The position numbers and the translations under genes are program-made. DNA of 59,163 nt from Prolixibacteraceae bacterium (GTDB lineage: Bacteria > Bacteroidota > Bacteroidia > Bacteroidales > Prolixibacteraceae), in NCBI GenBank assembly GCA_027858715.1, contig JAQICD010000033.1, forward strand, positions 1 through 59,163, in the 5' to 3' direction. The notes beneath the pieces were generated by a model. It was not told where the DNA came from and did not search any database. It worked only from the letters and a program-made list of their open reading frames with translations. This document shows, piece by piece, positions 10,070 through 21,051 of this stretch; the first letter of the stretch is position 1, and the number at the start of each line of letters is the position of its first letter.

Positions 10070-10086
10070 CAAAGTGCGGGTGTTTG

Positions 10087-10344
10087 TTAGCTCTCCTGCA
10101 TTTTTCCGGCTTGTATTAGTACCGCTATTTTGTTTTCGCGGCACTCGGCCACGCCGCCTTCAATATCGAAAAGAAAGGTTTTGTTTCCCTTATCAATCAC
10201 TTTAATGATTCCTTTCTCGAGGGTTGAAATGATGGGGGCGTGGTTTTGAAGAATGCTAAACGAGCCTTTCGTACCGGGAAGCCGCACCATATATATACTT
10301 CCGGAATACAATTTTTTATCGGGTGTAATAATTTCCAGTTCCAT
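10087..10344 (-). CDS. atpC: F1Fo ATP synthase subunit epsilon (short form)
   Basis: MELEIITPDKKLYSG... GTKGSFSILQNHAPIISTLEKG; follows atpD. Confidence 0.93.
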   Translation of the reverse strand: MELEIITPDKKLYSGSIYMVRLPGTKGSFSILQNHAPIISTLEKGIIKVIDKGNKTFLFDIEGGVAECRENKIAVLIQAGKMQES

Positions 10345-10356
10345 ATTTCAGGATTT

Positions 10357-11865
<1,509 letters not shown>

Positions 11866-11882
11866 TTATTAGTTTTGTTGTT

Positions 11883-12866
11883 TTAGTTGGTACGGTTCAT
11901 CATTTTATTTGCTATTAATAACAACTCCTGTTTTTGATTGTTTAAAACATTAAGGTTTTCCCAGCAGAGTAATGCTTTCTGATAATACTCTTCCATTTTG
12001 TCGCTGGTTAGTCTTGCCACATCAAGTTGCTCGTAAATGCTCAGAACTTTTGTAATTTTTTCGTCTCTGTTTGCCGGAGGATTTTCCATAAAGCTGTTGA
12101 GCTGTTCTTTCAAATTGTTGTTGGCCAGTTCAAGGGCTTTCAGCATCAGGTATGTTTTTTTGTTCGCAATAATGTCGCCACCAATTTTTTTGCCAAACGA
12201 GCTTGTATTGCCAAACGAGTCAAGATAGTCGTCGCGTAATTGAAATGCCATTCCAAGATTATAGCCGAAATCGTACAATAAATCGGCTTCCTGTCTTGAC
12301 GCGTTTGCAGTAAGTGCGCCAATTTTGAGGCTGGCAGCAATCAATACGGCTGTTTTCATTCCAATCATTTTAAGGTATTCGTCAACCGTAACTTCTTTTT
12401 GATTTTCAAAGTCCATGTCGAACTGTTGTCCTTCGCATATTTTCAGGGCAGTTTTTGTAAAGATGTCGAATATTTCGCGATAGTTTTTACTTTCGGTACT
12501 ATTAAGATACTCGTATGAAAGGATCGACATTGCATCGCCAGATAGTATGGCTGTGTTGTTCGAGTATTTTACATGAACTGTTGGATTGTTGCGACGAAGA
12601 TTTGCATCGTCCATAATATCATCGTGCAGCAAGGTGAAGTTATGGAACATTTCGATGGCAAATGCAGCTGGCATAGCTTTTTCAAATTTACTATCGTATA
12701 GCTCGTAAGCCATTAGTAATAGTACCGGACGAATCCGTTTGCCGCCTGTCTGAAGTGTATAGGCAACGGGTTCGTATAAATATTTAGGTTGACGGCTGTT
12801 TGTAGCCGCAATTTCTTTTTCAAGGTTTGTTTCAAATAAGCTTTGAAGTTCTTTATAATTGTGCAT
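11883..12866 (-). CDS. Polyprenyl diphosphate synthase (second paralog)
   Basis: GGKRIRPVLLLMAYELY, LLHDDIMDDANLRR and FQLRDDYLDSFG aspartate-rich motifs. Confidence 0.95.
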   Translation of the reverse strand: MHNYKELQSLFETNLEKEIAATNSRQPKYLYEPVAYTLQTGGKRIRPVLLLMAYELYDSKFEKAMPAAFAIEMFHNFTLLHDDIMDDANLRRNNPTVHVKYSNNTAILSGDAMSILSYEYLNSTESKNYREIFDIFTKTALKICEGQQFDMDFENQKEVTVDEYLKMIGMKTAVLIAASLKIGALTANASRQEADLLYDFGYNLGMAFQLRDDYLDSFGNTSSFGKKIGGDIIANKKTYLMLKALELANNNLKEQLNSFMENPPANRDEKITKVLSIYEQLDVARLTSDKMEEYYQKALLCWENLNVLNNQKQELLLIANKMMNRTN

Positions 12867-15276
12867 CAGTTGTAATTTTTTCTTTCTTTTTGACAGGTTT
12901 TTGTTCTATCTCCAGTTCGTCGAGGTCAATGTCTTCTTCTTCGTTAAAAATTTGCAGCATGGGTTCATGAAATGCTTTGGTTGTTATAATTTTCTCGAAT
13001 CCAATGAGCAACGAAGGTAATACGACCAGATTCGAAATTAAGGCAACCAACAAGGTTATGGTTATTAAGATACCAAGAGATTGTGTACCACCAAATTTTG
13101 AAATAGAAAAAATACCGAATCCAAATAGTAAAACTGTCGAGGTATATAGCATGCTTACTCCTGTTTCTTTCAAAGCTAAAACAACTGATTTGCTTATATT
13201 CCAGTTGGTTAGCGTGAGTTCTTGTCGGTATTTGGCTAGGAAATGTATGGTGTTATCAACCGATATTCCAAAAGCAATACTGAAAACCAAAATGGTTGAT
13301 GCTTTTATTGAAATGCCTGTAAAGCCCATGATGGCCGCTGTTGTAAGCAGGGGTATAATGTTAGGAATAAGCGACATAAATACCATTCGGCTTGAGTTAA
13401 ACATAAATGCCATGAAAATTGAAATAAGCACAATCGCCAAAGCCAGACTTCGAAACAAGTTGCTCACCAGGTATTGGTTGCCTTTAAACGAGGTTACCAT
13501 CGATCCGGTAACGGTTACGTCGTATTTGTCGGGTGGAAAAAGGTTTGCCATTTCTGTATGAATTCTGTTGTAAAGCGTATCCATTCTTTTTGTGCCAATG
13601 TCTTTTACTCTGAAACTCATACGGGCAATTTGCATAGTGCTGTCGATAAACGAATCGGCCATGTTGATATTATCTTCGCCATTTTGGGCATATGATAATA
13701 TGAAATTGCGTTCGGTGGTGCGTGGCAACGAGTAAAATTTCTCGTTGCCGTTGTAAAATGCCTGCTTAGCCATTTTTACAATGTTTACATATGATAGCGA
13801 AGACGAAAGCTCAGGGAGACTGCTTAGTGTTTTGTCGATGCTTTCAATTTTTTGGAGATTGGAGGCATCAATTATTCCATTGGGTCTTTTAGTATCGATT
13901 ATTATTTCCAGAGGCATGATACCGTCAAAGTTCTTTTCAAAAAACTTAACATCAATGGCAATCGGGTCTTTATCTGGTATATCGTCGAGCAAATAGCCTG
14001 TTGTTCGTATTAATGAAATACCATATATGCTAATGACAATAAGCGATATCACCAAAACGTAAACTGTTTTACGGTAGTTTTGCGAAATAGATATAAGCTT
14101 GTTGATTACGTGACCCAGTGTTTTTCGTTCGAGGTGTTCAATATGACGGGATTGTGGTGGAGGATAAAAGCTGAAAATTGTGGGTATCATTATTATTGAA
14201 AGCACAAACAAGAAAAGAATATTTAGAGAGGCAATGATTCCGAATTCTTTTAAGATTGAACTGTTGGTTGTAATGAATGTGGCAAATCCCATGGCTGTTG
14301 TCAGGTTGGTGAGAAATATGGTGTTGCCAATTTTCATTATCACCCTTTTTAGTGCTTTAATCTGGTTTTGATGAATTCGGTATTCGTAATGATATTTGTT
14401 AAGAATGTAAATGCTGTTAGGGATGCCAATAACAATGAGCAAGGGAGGAATCATGCCAGTGAGAATGGTGATTTCGTAACCTAAAAGAACCATGCTTCCC
14501 ATTGCGGTAGCAACGCCCGAAAGAACCACCAGCGCCGGAAATAGAATTGCTTTGAAAGATTTGAAAAACAAAAACAAAATGACCAGGCAAATAGCCAGCG
14601 CAAGTACAGTAAACATGTATATTTCATGTTTGATGAGCATGGCATTTCTAACGTTGATGTATGGCAGCCCCGAGTAGCGTATTTTGTTATTGGTATCGTT
14701 TTCGTATTCGGTGCATCGTGCTCTTATTTCTTCAACCAAATTCTCACGTTCTTTTGTGGCCATACGGTCTTTATTCATGGTAAGAACGGCCAGATAAGTA
14801 TTGACAGTGTCGTTGTAAAGGTAACCTTTGTATAAAGGCATCGACTTAAAAACACTGCGCAAGCTGTCGAGCTCTGCCTGTGTTTTAACCGGATGTTTAA
14901 AAATTTGTTGAAGGTTGAATTTCTTCTCAGTAGTATTTTTTATCAGTTGATAGCTGTTCGGTATCGAAAGCATGTCCTCTACGGCACTAATATCTGAAAG
15001 CTCGTTGCAAAGTTGCACCCATCGGTTGAAATGTTGTAGTTCGTAAAAGCTTTCATCCTCCACGCCAATGATTATAAAGTTTCCTTCTTCTCCAAAATGT
15101 TTTTTGAAGTTTTTGTAATCGATCATTGCCGAATCTTTCTCGGGCAGCATCTGTGCGTAGGTGTACGACATTTCAATTTTCCGGCCGGTATAGCCCATGA
15201 AAATTGTAAATGAAACTATTAAAAAAAGAAGAAATATCCTGTATCTCAAGATTAAACTCGATAAACTCTGCCACAT
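12853..15276 (-). CDS. RND/MMPL superfamily exporter
   Basis: 807 aa, two halves each with TM clusters and SSD-like repeats (GMIPPLLIVIGIPNSIYILNKYHYEY; ILVFSIAFGISVDNTIHFLAKYRQEL). Overlaps the downstream synthase by 14 nt. Confidence 0.93.
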   Translation of the reverse strand: MWQSLSSLILRYRIFLLFLIVSFTIFMGYTGRKIEMSYTYAQMLPEKDSAMIDYKNFKKHFGEEGNFIIIGVEDESFYELQHFNRWVQLCNELSDISAVEDMLSIPNSYQLIKNTTEKKFNLQQIFKHPVKTQAELDSLRSVFKSMPLYKGYLYNDTVNTYLAVLTMNKDRMATKERENLVEEIRARCTEYENDTNNKIRYSGLPYINVRNAMLIKHEIYMFTVLALAICLVILFLFFKSFKAILFPALVVLSGVATAMGSMVLLGYEITILTGMIPPLLIVIGIPNSIYILNKYHYEYRIHQNQIKALKRVIMKIGNTIFLTNLTTAMGFATFITTNSSILKEFGIIASLNILFLFVLSIIMIPTIFSFYPPPQSRHIEHLERKTLGHVINKLISISQNYRKTVYVLVISLIVISIYGISLIRTTGYLLDDIPDKDPIAIDVKFFEKNFDGIMPLEIIIDTKRPNGIIDASNLQKIESIDKTLSSLPELSSSLSYVNIVKMAKQAFYNGNEKFYSLPRTTERNFILSYAQNGEDNINMADSFIDSTMQIARMSFRVKDIGTKRMDTLYNRIHTEMANLFPPDKYDVTVTGSMVTSFKGNQYLVSNLFRSLALAIVLISIFMAFMFNSSRMVFMSLIPNIIPLLTTAAIMGFTGISIKASTILVFSIAFGISVDNTIHFLAKYRQELTLTNWNISKSVVLALKETGVSMLYTSTVLLFGFGIFSISKFGGTQSLGILITITLLVALISNLVVLPSLLIGFEKIITTKAFHEPMLQIFNEEEDIDLDELEIEQKPVKKKEKITTDAQL

Positions 15277-15358
15277 TTTCCGTCTGAATTAAACTTGCCA
15301 AAAATACGATTATTCAACGATTTTCGCAAAAGTTAAATAAAAAGTTCACTGTTAACCA

Positions 15359-15387
15359 TTTGCGTGTTGTTCAGAATATTAAATTTG
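15359..15387 (+). promoter_or_regulatory. Candidate Bacteroidota promoter TTTG-N17-TAAATTTG
   Basis: TTTG 15359-15362, TAAATTTG 15380-15387; matches the published Bacteroidota -33/-7 consensus (TTTG/TAnnTTTG). ATG of the next gene at 15410. Confidence 0.7.
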
Positions 15388-15409
15388 TGGGCATTAATTT
15401 AATTGTCCT

Positions 15410-17089
15410 ATGACTGTACTTTTATTGCTTTTAACACTTGCAGGAGCTACCGCCTTATTTTTATATGGCATGAAACTTTTGAGTGAATCGCTTCAGAAAA
15501 TTATGGGCGATCGCATTCGAACTATCTTGACGTCAATGTCGTCGAACAGGTTTAAAGGGGTGGCTACCGGAGTTTTCATTACAGCACTGATACAGTCTTC
15601 GTCGGCAACAACGGTAATGGTTGTAAGTTTTGTAAATGCAGGTATTCTTCGCTTATTCGAAGCCATTACAATTATTATGGGGGCTAATGTTGGTACTACA
15701 ATAACTTCATGGATAATTGCCGTTTTTGGGTTTGAAGTAAATTTTTCGATATATGCTTTGCCGCTTATAGGTATTAGTATTCCGCTTTTATTTGCAGCTA
15801 AGCGGAAAACGAAAAACTGGGGTGAAATGCTATTGGGTTTTGCATTACTTTTTATTTCACTTCGGTTTATTAAAGAAGCCATTCCACAGTTTGAGAGTGA
15901 ATGGTCTGATCCTTTTTTCAGACTTATTACATCGTGGGGCTACTTTACGTATATTATTTTCATCATTTTTGGAGCAGTTGTTACAGTAGTAATTCGTTCG
16001 TCAAGTGCAATTATTGCATTTACTATGGTTCTGGTTCTTAACGGATGGATTGATTTTCATTCGGCTTGTGCAATGGTTATGGGAGAAAATGTAGGGACTA
16101 CACTTGCTGCCATTTCGGCTGCCCGTATCGCTAATGTTACAGCTAAGCGTGCCGCCCTGGCACACTTATTCTTTAACCTCTTTGGTATGATATGGATTTT
16201 GGCCATATTCCCCGTTTACATTAAAAGCTTTGCATGGTTTTACTCTTCCCTTGGGGGTGCAAACCCGTTAGGCTATAACGAATCAGTACCACTGGCTCTG
16301 GCTCTGTTTCATACCATGTTCAATTTACTGAATGCTATTATTTTAATTGGTTTCTCGAAAAATATTGCTCGTTTTGTAACCCGAAAAATTCCTACTGCAG
16401 GGCAATCTGATAGCCAGTTCAAACTTCGGCATATTAAAATTGGACTATTGTCAACACCCGATGCTTCATTGTTTCAGGCCAAACGTGAAACGATTGTTTT
16501 TGCAGAAAAAGTGCGGAAAATGTTTTTGAATGTAGAACGAGCTTTCGACGTAACTTCGGAACGAGAATATGCAATATTAAGCGAGCGGATTAAAGAAACC
16601 GAAGAATATGCCGATCGACTTGAAAAGGAAATAGCAATATATCTTACCAAGGTAGGTGAAGGAAGATTAAGTGAATCAAGCTCGAAAAGCATGCGTGCGC
16701 TATTTAAAATGATAGACGATATCGAGAGTGTTGCCGATTCGTGTATAAATATTCTGAATGCCATTGACAGGAAAAATGAAAAGAAGATACGCTTTCCGGA
16801 ACCAGTTAATAATAATGTACACCTGATGTTTAATATGGTACGCGATGCTCTCGACATGATGGTTACCATGCTGACGCATAACGATGTATTGCCATTAAGT
16901 ATGGCTGTTGAAACTGAAAAGGAGATTAATAACTTCAGAGACATACTGAAAAGCGAACATTTGAACAATCTTGAAAAAGGGGTTTATAAGTACGAAGCCG
17001 GTATAATATACAATGATATTATCTCGCAATGCGAACGAATTGGCGATTATGCCATTAATGTTGACGAATCATATAAGAATACTGTATAA
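15410..17089 (+). CDS. Na/Pi cotransporter family protein with C-terminal PhoU-like domain
   Basis: GATALFLYGMKLLSESLQ, ALIQSSSATTVMVVSFVNAG and IRSSSAIIAFTMVLV QSSS-type repeats; C-terminal helical PhoU-like region. Confidence 0.94.
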   Translation: MTVLLLLLTLAGATALFLYGMKLLSESLQKIMGDRIRTILTSMSSNRFKGVATGVFITALIQSSSATTVMVVSFVNAGILRLFEAITIIMGANVGTTITSWIIAVFGFEVNFSIYALPLIGISIPLLFAAKRKTKNWGEMLLGFALLFISLRFIKEAIPQFESEWSDPFFRLITSWGYFTYIIFIIFGAVVTVVIRSSSAIIAFTMVLVLNGWIDFHSACAMVMGENVGTTLAAISAARIANVTAKRAALAHLFFNLFGMIWILAIFPVYIKSFAWFYSSLGGANPLGYNESVPLALALFHTMFNLLNAIILIGFSKNIARFVTRKIPTAGQSDSQFKLRHIKIGLLSTPDASLFQAKRETIVFAEKVRKMFLNVERAFDVTSEREYAILSERIKETEEYADRLEKEIAIYLTKVGEGRLSESSSKSMRALFKMIDDIESVADSCINILNAIDRKNEKKIRFPEPVNNNVHLMFNMVRDALDMMVTMLTHNDVLPLSMAVETEKEINNFRDILKSEHLNNLEKGVYKYEAGIIYNDIISQCERIGDYAINVDESYKNTV

Positions 17090-17106
17090 GTTTGAATGAG
17101 ATTTTT

Positions 17107-18273
17107 ATGAAATCATATCACGAAATTAACGAGAAAATTAAGAATGGTGAAGCCGTGGTTGTAACTGCCGAGGAAGTTGCTGCTATGGCTAAAATTGCTT
17201 CGCCCGAAGAAATAGCCGAAAAGGTTGATGTGGTTACAACCGCAACCTTTGGCGCTATGTGTTCAAGTGGCGCATTTATTAATTTTGGACACGCCGATCC
17301 GCAAATCCGCATGGAAAAAATAAGGCTTAACGGAGTTCCGGCATACGAAGGGCTGGCAGCTGTTGACACATACTTAGGAGCTACTGCCGTTCATCCCGAT
17401 AATCCCATTTATGGAGGCGCACACGTTATTGAGGACTTGATTAACGGGAAAGATGTTGTGCTTGAAGCCTGGGGAAAAGGTACCGACTGCTATCCGCGTA
17501 AACATATAAAGACTGTCATCAACAAAGAGTCTATCAATGAGATGTTTATGTTCAATCCTCGCAATGCATATCAAAATTATAATGTGGCTGTTAATTCCAC
17601 ATCATCAACAAAATACACCTACATGGGTACTTTGTTGCCCAACCTTCGTAATGCCACTTATTCAACATCGGGAGAACTGAGTCCGTTGCTTAACGACCCC
17701 GAGTTCAGAACCATTGGTATCGGAACACGAATTTTTATTGGCGGCACCACCGGTTATGTAGTGTGGCCGGGTACGCAGTTTAATACATCGAAGCCTAAAA
17801 ACGAGCTGGGCATTCCGGTTTCAAATGCCGGAACTCTTGCAGTAATAGGGAACATGAAAGAAATGAGCAGCGAGTTTATAAGAGCTGCCTATTACGAAAA
17901 ATACGGTGTGAGTATGTTTATTGGAATTGGCATTCCGATACCTATTCTTGATGCAGATATGGCTCGTCGTGTTTCGGTAAATAACAGCCAGATTGAAACT
18001 TCGGTACTCGATTATGGTACTGTGGGTACGCCAAAGCTTGGACAGGTGACCTATGAGCAACTGCGCTCGGGAACAATAAAAGTAAATGGTACAAAGGTTC
18101 GTACTGCCCCGGTGGCGAGTTTAAGCAAAGCTCGAAAAATTGCCGAAATCCTGAAAAAGCAGATAGAAAACGGCGAATTTCTGTTGCAGCAGCCGGTGCA
18201 GTTGTTTCCTGAGAATACTTCGCTGAATAGTTTAAAAGAAACTGATACCAATAGCAAAGGAGGTGCGTTATGA
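17107..18273 (+). CDS. DUF39/HcyBio family protein (homocysteine biosynthesis)
   Basis: TTATFGAMCSSGAFINFGHADPQIRM, GKGTDCYPRK, GTRIFIGGTTGYVVWPGTQF typical of COG1900. ATG at 17107 preferred over TTG at 17092. Confidence 0.88.
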   Translation: MKSYHEINEKIKNGEAVVVTAEEVAAMAKIASPEEIAEKVDVVTTATFGAMCSSGAFINFGHADPQIRMEKIRLNGVPAYEGLAAVDTYLGATAVHPDNPIYGGAHVIEDLINGKDVVLEAWGKGTDCYPRKHIKTVINKESINEMFMFNPRNAYQNYNVAVNSTSSTKYTYMGTLLPNLRNATYSTSGELSPLLNDPEFRTIGIGTRIFIGGTTGYVVWPGTQFNTSKPKNELGIPVSNAGTLAVIGNMKEMSSEFIRAAYYEKYGVSMFIGIGIPIPILDADMARRVSVNNSQIETSVLDYGTVGTPKLGQVTYEQLRSGTIKVNGTKVRTAPVASLSKARKIAEILKKQIENGEFLLQQPVQLFPENTSLNSLKETDTNSKGGAL

Positions 18274-18698
18274 GAATGGTAAAACGACGCTATGTGCTAA
18301 AATTCCCACCTAAAAGTGGTGATAAACCATTAAGTTATATTCTTGTAAAAGATTACGACATCAGAATAAATATTCTTAAAGCTGAAGTGGTTCCCGGCAG
18401 AAGAGGAAACCTTTTGCTTGAGCTGCAGGGGCGACAGTCGAACATTACTAAAGGGATTGAATATCTTAAAGAGCACCAGGTAGAATGCTCGCCACTTGAT
18501 AAAACCATTACGCTTGAGCAGGATAAGTGTATTAATTGCGGAAATTGCTCAGCCGTTTGTTTTGCAGGCGCTTTAACGATGCATCCCGAAACATGGGAAC
18601 TTCAGTTCGATAAAAGCAAATGCATTGTTTGCGAATTGTGTTTGAAAGCTTGTCCGCTTAACCTTTTTGAAATCGATTTTCACGACGATGCCGAGTAA
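18270..18698 (+). CDS. NIL domain / 4Fe-4S ferredoxin protein
   Basis: N-terminal NIL-like domain; CINCGNCSAVC and CIVCELCLKACP [4Fe-4S] motifs. Overlaps the upstream gene by 4 nt. Confidence 0.9.
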   Translation: MRMVKRRYVLKFPPKSGDKPLSYILVKDYDIRINILKAEVVPGRRGNLLLELQGRQSNITKGIEYLKEHQVECSPLDKTITLEQDKCINCGNCSAVCFAGALTMHPETWELQFDKSKCIVCELCLKACPLNLFEIDFHDDAE

Positions 18699-19452
18699 CC
18701 CGAAGGGCATACAGCCCCGCTTTTATCGCAACCTGATGGGGCAGGGACGCTTTAAATCATTTGTGGTGGGTTACAAGGATTCTGATTTGTGGGTGGGTGT
18801 CGATAGCGAAAATTTTTCAGACCGCATGCCTGAATTTGCGCAAAACCGACTTGTTGAATTACGGAAATCACTAGAAAGCTACATTTATCGTTATCCAGAA
18901 TTTGCAACATCTTTTAAACCTGTTGAAATAAATACCGATGCTCCCGATATTGCAATTGACATGTGCAACGCTGGTGAAATTGCAAAAACAGGACCAATGG
19001 CAGCCGTGGCTGGTGCTTTTTCTGAATACATTGCTCGTGCAATCATATCAGAGTTCAGCGTAGGTGAAATTGTAGTTGAAAACGGTGGCGACCTGTTTAT
19101 GCAACTACAAAACGAAATGATTTTATCTGTCTATGCCGGAAATTCGCCATTGTCGGGTAAGGTTGGCTTGAAAATTTCGCCATACCTTTCGCCGCTTGGG
19201 GTTTGTACTTCGGCGGGCACTGTTGGTCCTTCGGCCAGTTTTGGGCAGGCCGATGCTGTGGTTGTAGCTGCTCGCGATGCTGCTATTGCCGATGCCTTTG
19301 CTACAGCAATTGGCAACCTTGTGAAAAACCCAGAAGACATTGACCAGGCACTTAAAATGTACAAGCCAGGCTTAAATATGAAATCGCTTCTTGTTGTGTG
19401 CGGTGATAAAATGGGAATTAAAGGCGAAATTGAACTTTCATTGTTGCGGTAA
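18688..19452 (+). CDS. UPF0280 family (COG2122, ApbE-like fold) protein
   Basis: GPMAAVAGAFSEYIAR, VVENGGDLFMQL, VCTSAGTVGPSASFGQADAVVV. ATG at 18688 overlaps the ferredoxin stop by 11 nt. Confidence 0.88.
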   Translation: MPSNPKGIQPRFYRNLMGQGRFKSFVVGYKDSDLWVGVDSENFSDRMPEFAQNRLVELRKSLESYIYRYPEFATSFKPVEINTDAPDIAIDMCNAGEIAKTGPMAAVAGAFSEYIARAIISEFSVGEIVVENGGDLFMQLQNEMILSVYAGNSPLSGKVGLKISPYLSPLGVCTSAGTVGPSASFGQADAVVVAARDAAIADAFATAIGNLVKNPEDIDQALKMYKPGLNMKSLLVVCGDKMGIKGEIELSLLR

Positions 19453-19503
19453 TTTTTTTAAATTGGCAAATAAATCATTTAAAAACCCAAAATTCAATAA
19501 TTT

Positions 19504-20121
19504 ATGAAAACATTTCTGATTTCAATTGCCTTGTTTTTCGCCATAAATTTAACGGCTCAGAATATTGAACTGCCACAACCCGAAAGAACGGGAGGCATGC
19601 CACTGATGGAAGCTTTGAACAATAGACAAACCATTCGCTCGTTTCAAACAAAAGAGCTTACTCAGCAACAACTTTCAAACTTATTGTGGGCTGCCTGGGG
19701 CATTAATCGGGAAAGTGGAAAACGAACTGCACCCTCGGCACGTAATTTCCAGGAAACGGATTTGTACGTTTTACTTAAAAGTGGGGTGTATTTGTACGAT
19801 GCGTCAAAAAACCAATTGACTTTTGTGTCTGATAAAGATGAACGCGAATATGCAGGGACACAGGATTTCATCAAAGATGCCACGGTTCAGCTCGTATTGG
19901 TAGCCGACCTCGACCGCATTAGCGGTGGATCGTCGGGAAAACTAAATACAGCATATATTGATGCCGGATACATATCACAAAATATTTACCTATGGTGTGC
20001 TTCCGAAGGTTTAGGAACAGGTGCTCGTGCAATGATAAACCACGATGAACTGGGACCGAGACTAAAGCTTGATTCCAATCAAAAAATAATTCTTGCCCAC
20101 AGTATAGGGTACGAGAATTAA
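19504..20121 (+). CDS. Exported nitroreductase/SagB-ThcOx-like family protein
   Basis: Signal peptide MKTFLISIALFFAINLTAQN; NNRQTIRSFQTKELTQQQLSNLLWAAWGINR...RTAPSARNFQETDLYVL nitroreductase motifs. Confidence 0.88.
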   Translation: MKTFLISIALFFAINLTAQNIELPQPERTGGMPLMEALNNRQTIRSFQTKELTQQQLSNLLWAAWGINRESGKRTAPSARNFQETDLYVLLKSGVYLYDASKNQLTFVSDKDEREYAGTQDFIKDATVQLVLVADLDRISGGSSGKLNTAYIDAGYISQNIYLWCASEGLGTGARAMINHDELGPRLKLDSNQKIILAHSIGYEN

Positions 20122-20125
20122 GGCC

Positions 20126-21043
20126 TTAATACTTACAATCTTCTGAATTGTTGCAGTGGCATTTCCCTGTGCGTTCGCGAAGTGCCAGACACATTTGATG
20201 GCCAATATCGGCAGCCGTAAGTGCAACCATTACACCTGCATCCTGCAGCGCTTTGATTTTGCTTTCGGCTGTTCCTTTTGACCCGCTGATGATGGCACCT
20301 GCATGCCCCATTCGTTTGCCTTTGGGAGCCGACGAGCCTGCAATAAAAGCTGAGACTGGTTTTCGCACGTTTGACTTAATATATTCAGCTGCTTCTTCCT
20401 CATCGCTGCCGCCAATTTCGCCAATAAGAACAATGCCCTCGGTTTCGGGGTCATCGTTAAACATTTTGATAACATCAATGTGGTTAAGCCCGTGTATGGG
20501 GTCACCACCAATACCCACAGCGGTAGTTTGTCCTAGCCCGGTGAGTGTGGTTTGATGAACGGCCTCGTAGGTAAGGGTGCCGGAGCGCGATACAATTCCA
20601 ATTTTTCCCTTTTTATGAATGAAACCTGGGGCTATGCCTACTTTTGCAACATCGGCGGTGGTAATGCCCGGACAGTTGGGGCCAACCAGTATTGAATCCG
20701 ACTTTTTCAGGTATTCGTGTACGTCCAGCATGTCGCGCACGGGAATGCCTTCGGTGATGGTAACGATGAGCTTAATGCCTGCATCGGCTGCTTCAATAAT
20801 AGCATCGGCTGCAAATGGAGCAGGCACAAAAATCATGGTGGTGTTGGCGCCTGTTTGGTTTACTGCTTCTTTTACATTGCCAAAAACAGGAAAACCTTCA
20901 ATTTGTGTCCCCGCTTTTTTTGGGTTAACACCACCTACAACATTGGTTCCGTATTCGTGACATCGTAAGGTGTGAAACAATCCGGCCTTGCCGGTAATTC
21001 CCTGGGTAATGAGTTTGGTGTTATTATCAACTAAGATGGCCAT
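20126..21043 (-). CDS. sucD: Succinate--CoA ligase subunit alpha
   Basis: [50 protein letters not shown]. Confidence 0.97.
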   Translation of the reverse strand: MAILVDNNTKLITQGITGKAGLFHTLRCHEYGTNVVGGVNPKKAGTQIEGFPVFGNVKEAVNQTGANTTMIFVPAPFAADAIIEAADAGIKLIVTITEGIPVRDMLDVHEYLKKSDSILVGPNCPGITTADVAKVGIAPGFIHKKGKIGIVSRSGTLTYEAVHQTTLTGLGQTTAVGIGGDPIHGLNHIDVIKMFNDDPETEGIVLIGEIGGSDEEEAAEYIKSNVRKPVSAFIAGSSAPKGKRMGHAGAIISGSKGTAESKIKALQDAGVMVALTAADIGHQMCLALRERTGKCHCNNSEDCKY

Positions 21044-21051
21044 AGTGTTTG

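Noticed and set aside
12977-13561. 194-aa plus-strand ORF antisense to the MMPL exporter
   Set aside because: Mirrors the exporter reading frame; no start context or family resemblance.
11883-15276. Hopanoid or carotenoid biosynthesis cluster based on MMPL exporter plus polyprenyl synthase
   Set aside because: No squalene/hopene, phytoene or other terpenoid enzymes nearby; the overlap is suggestive only of co-transcription.
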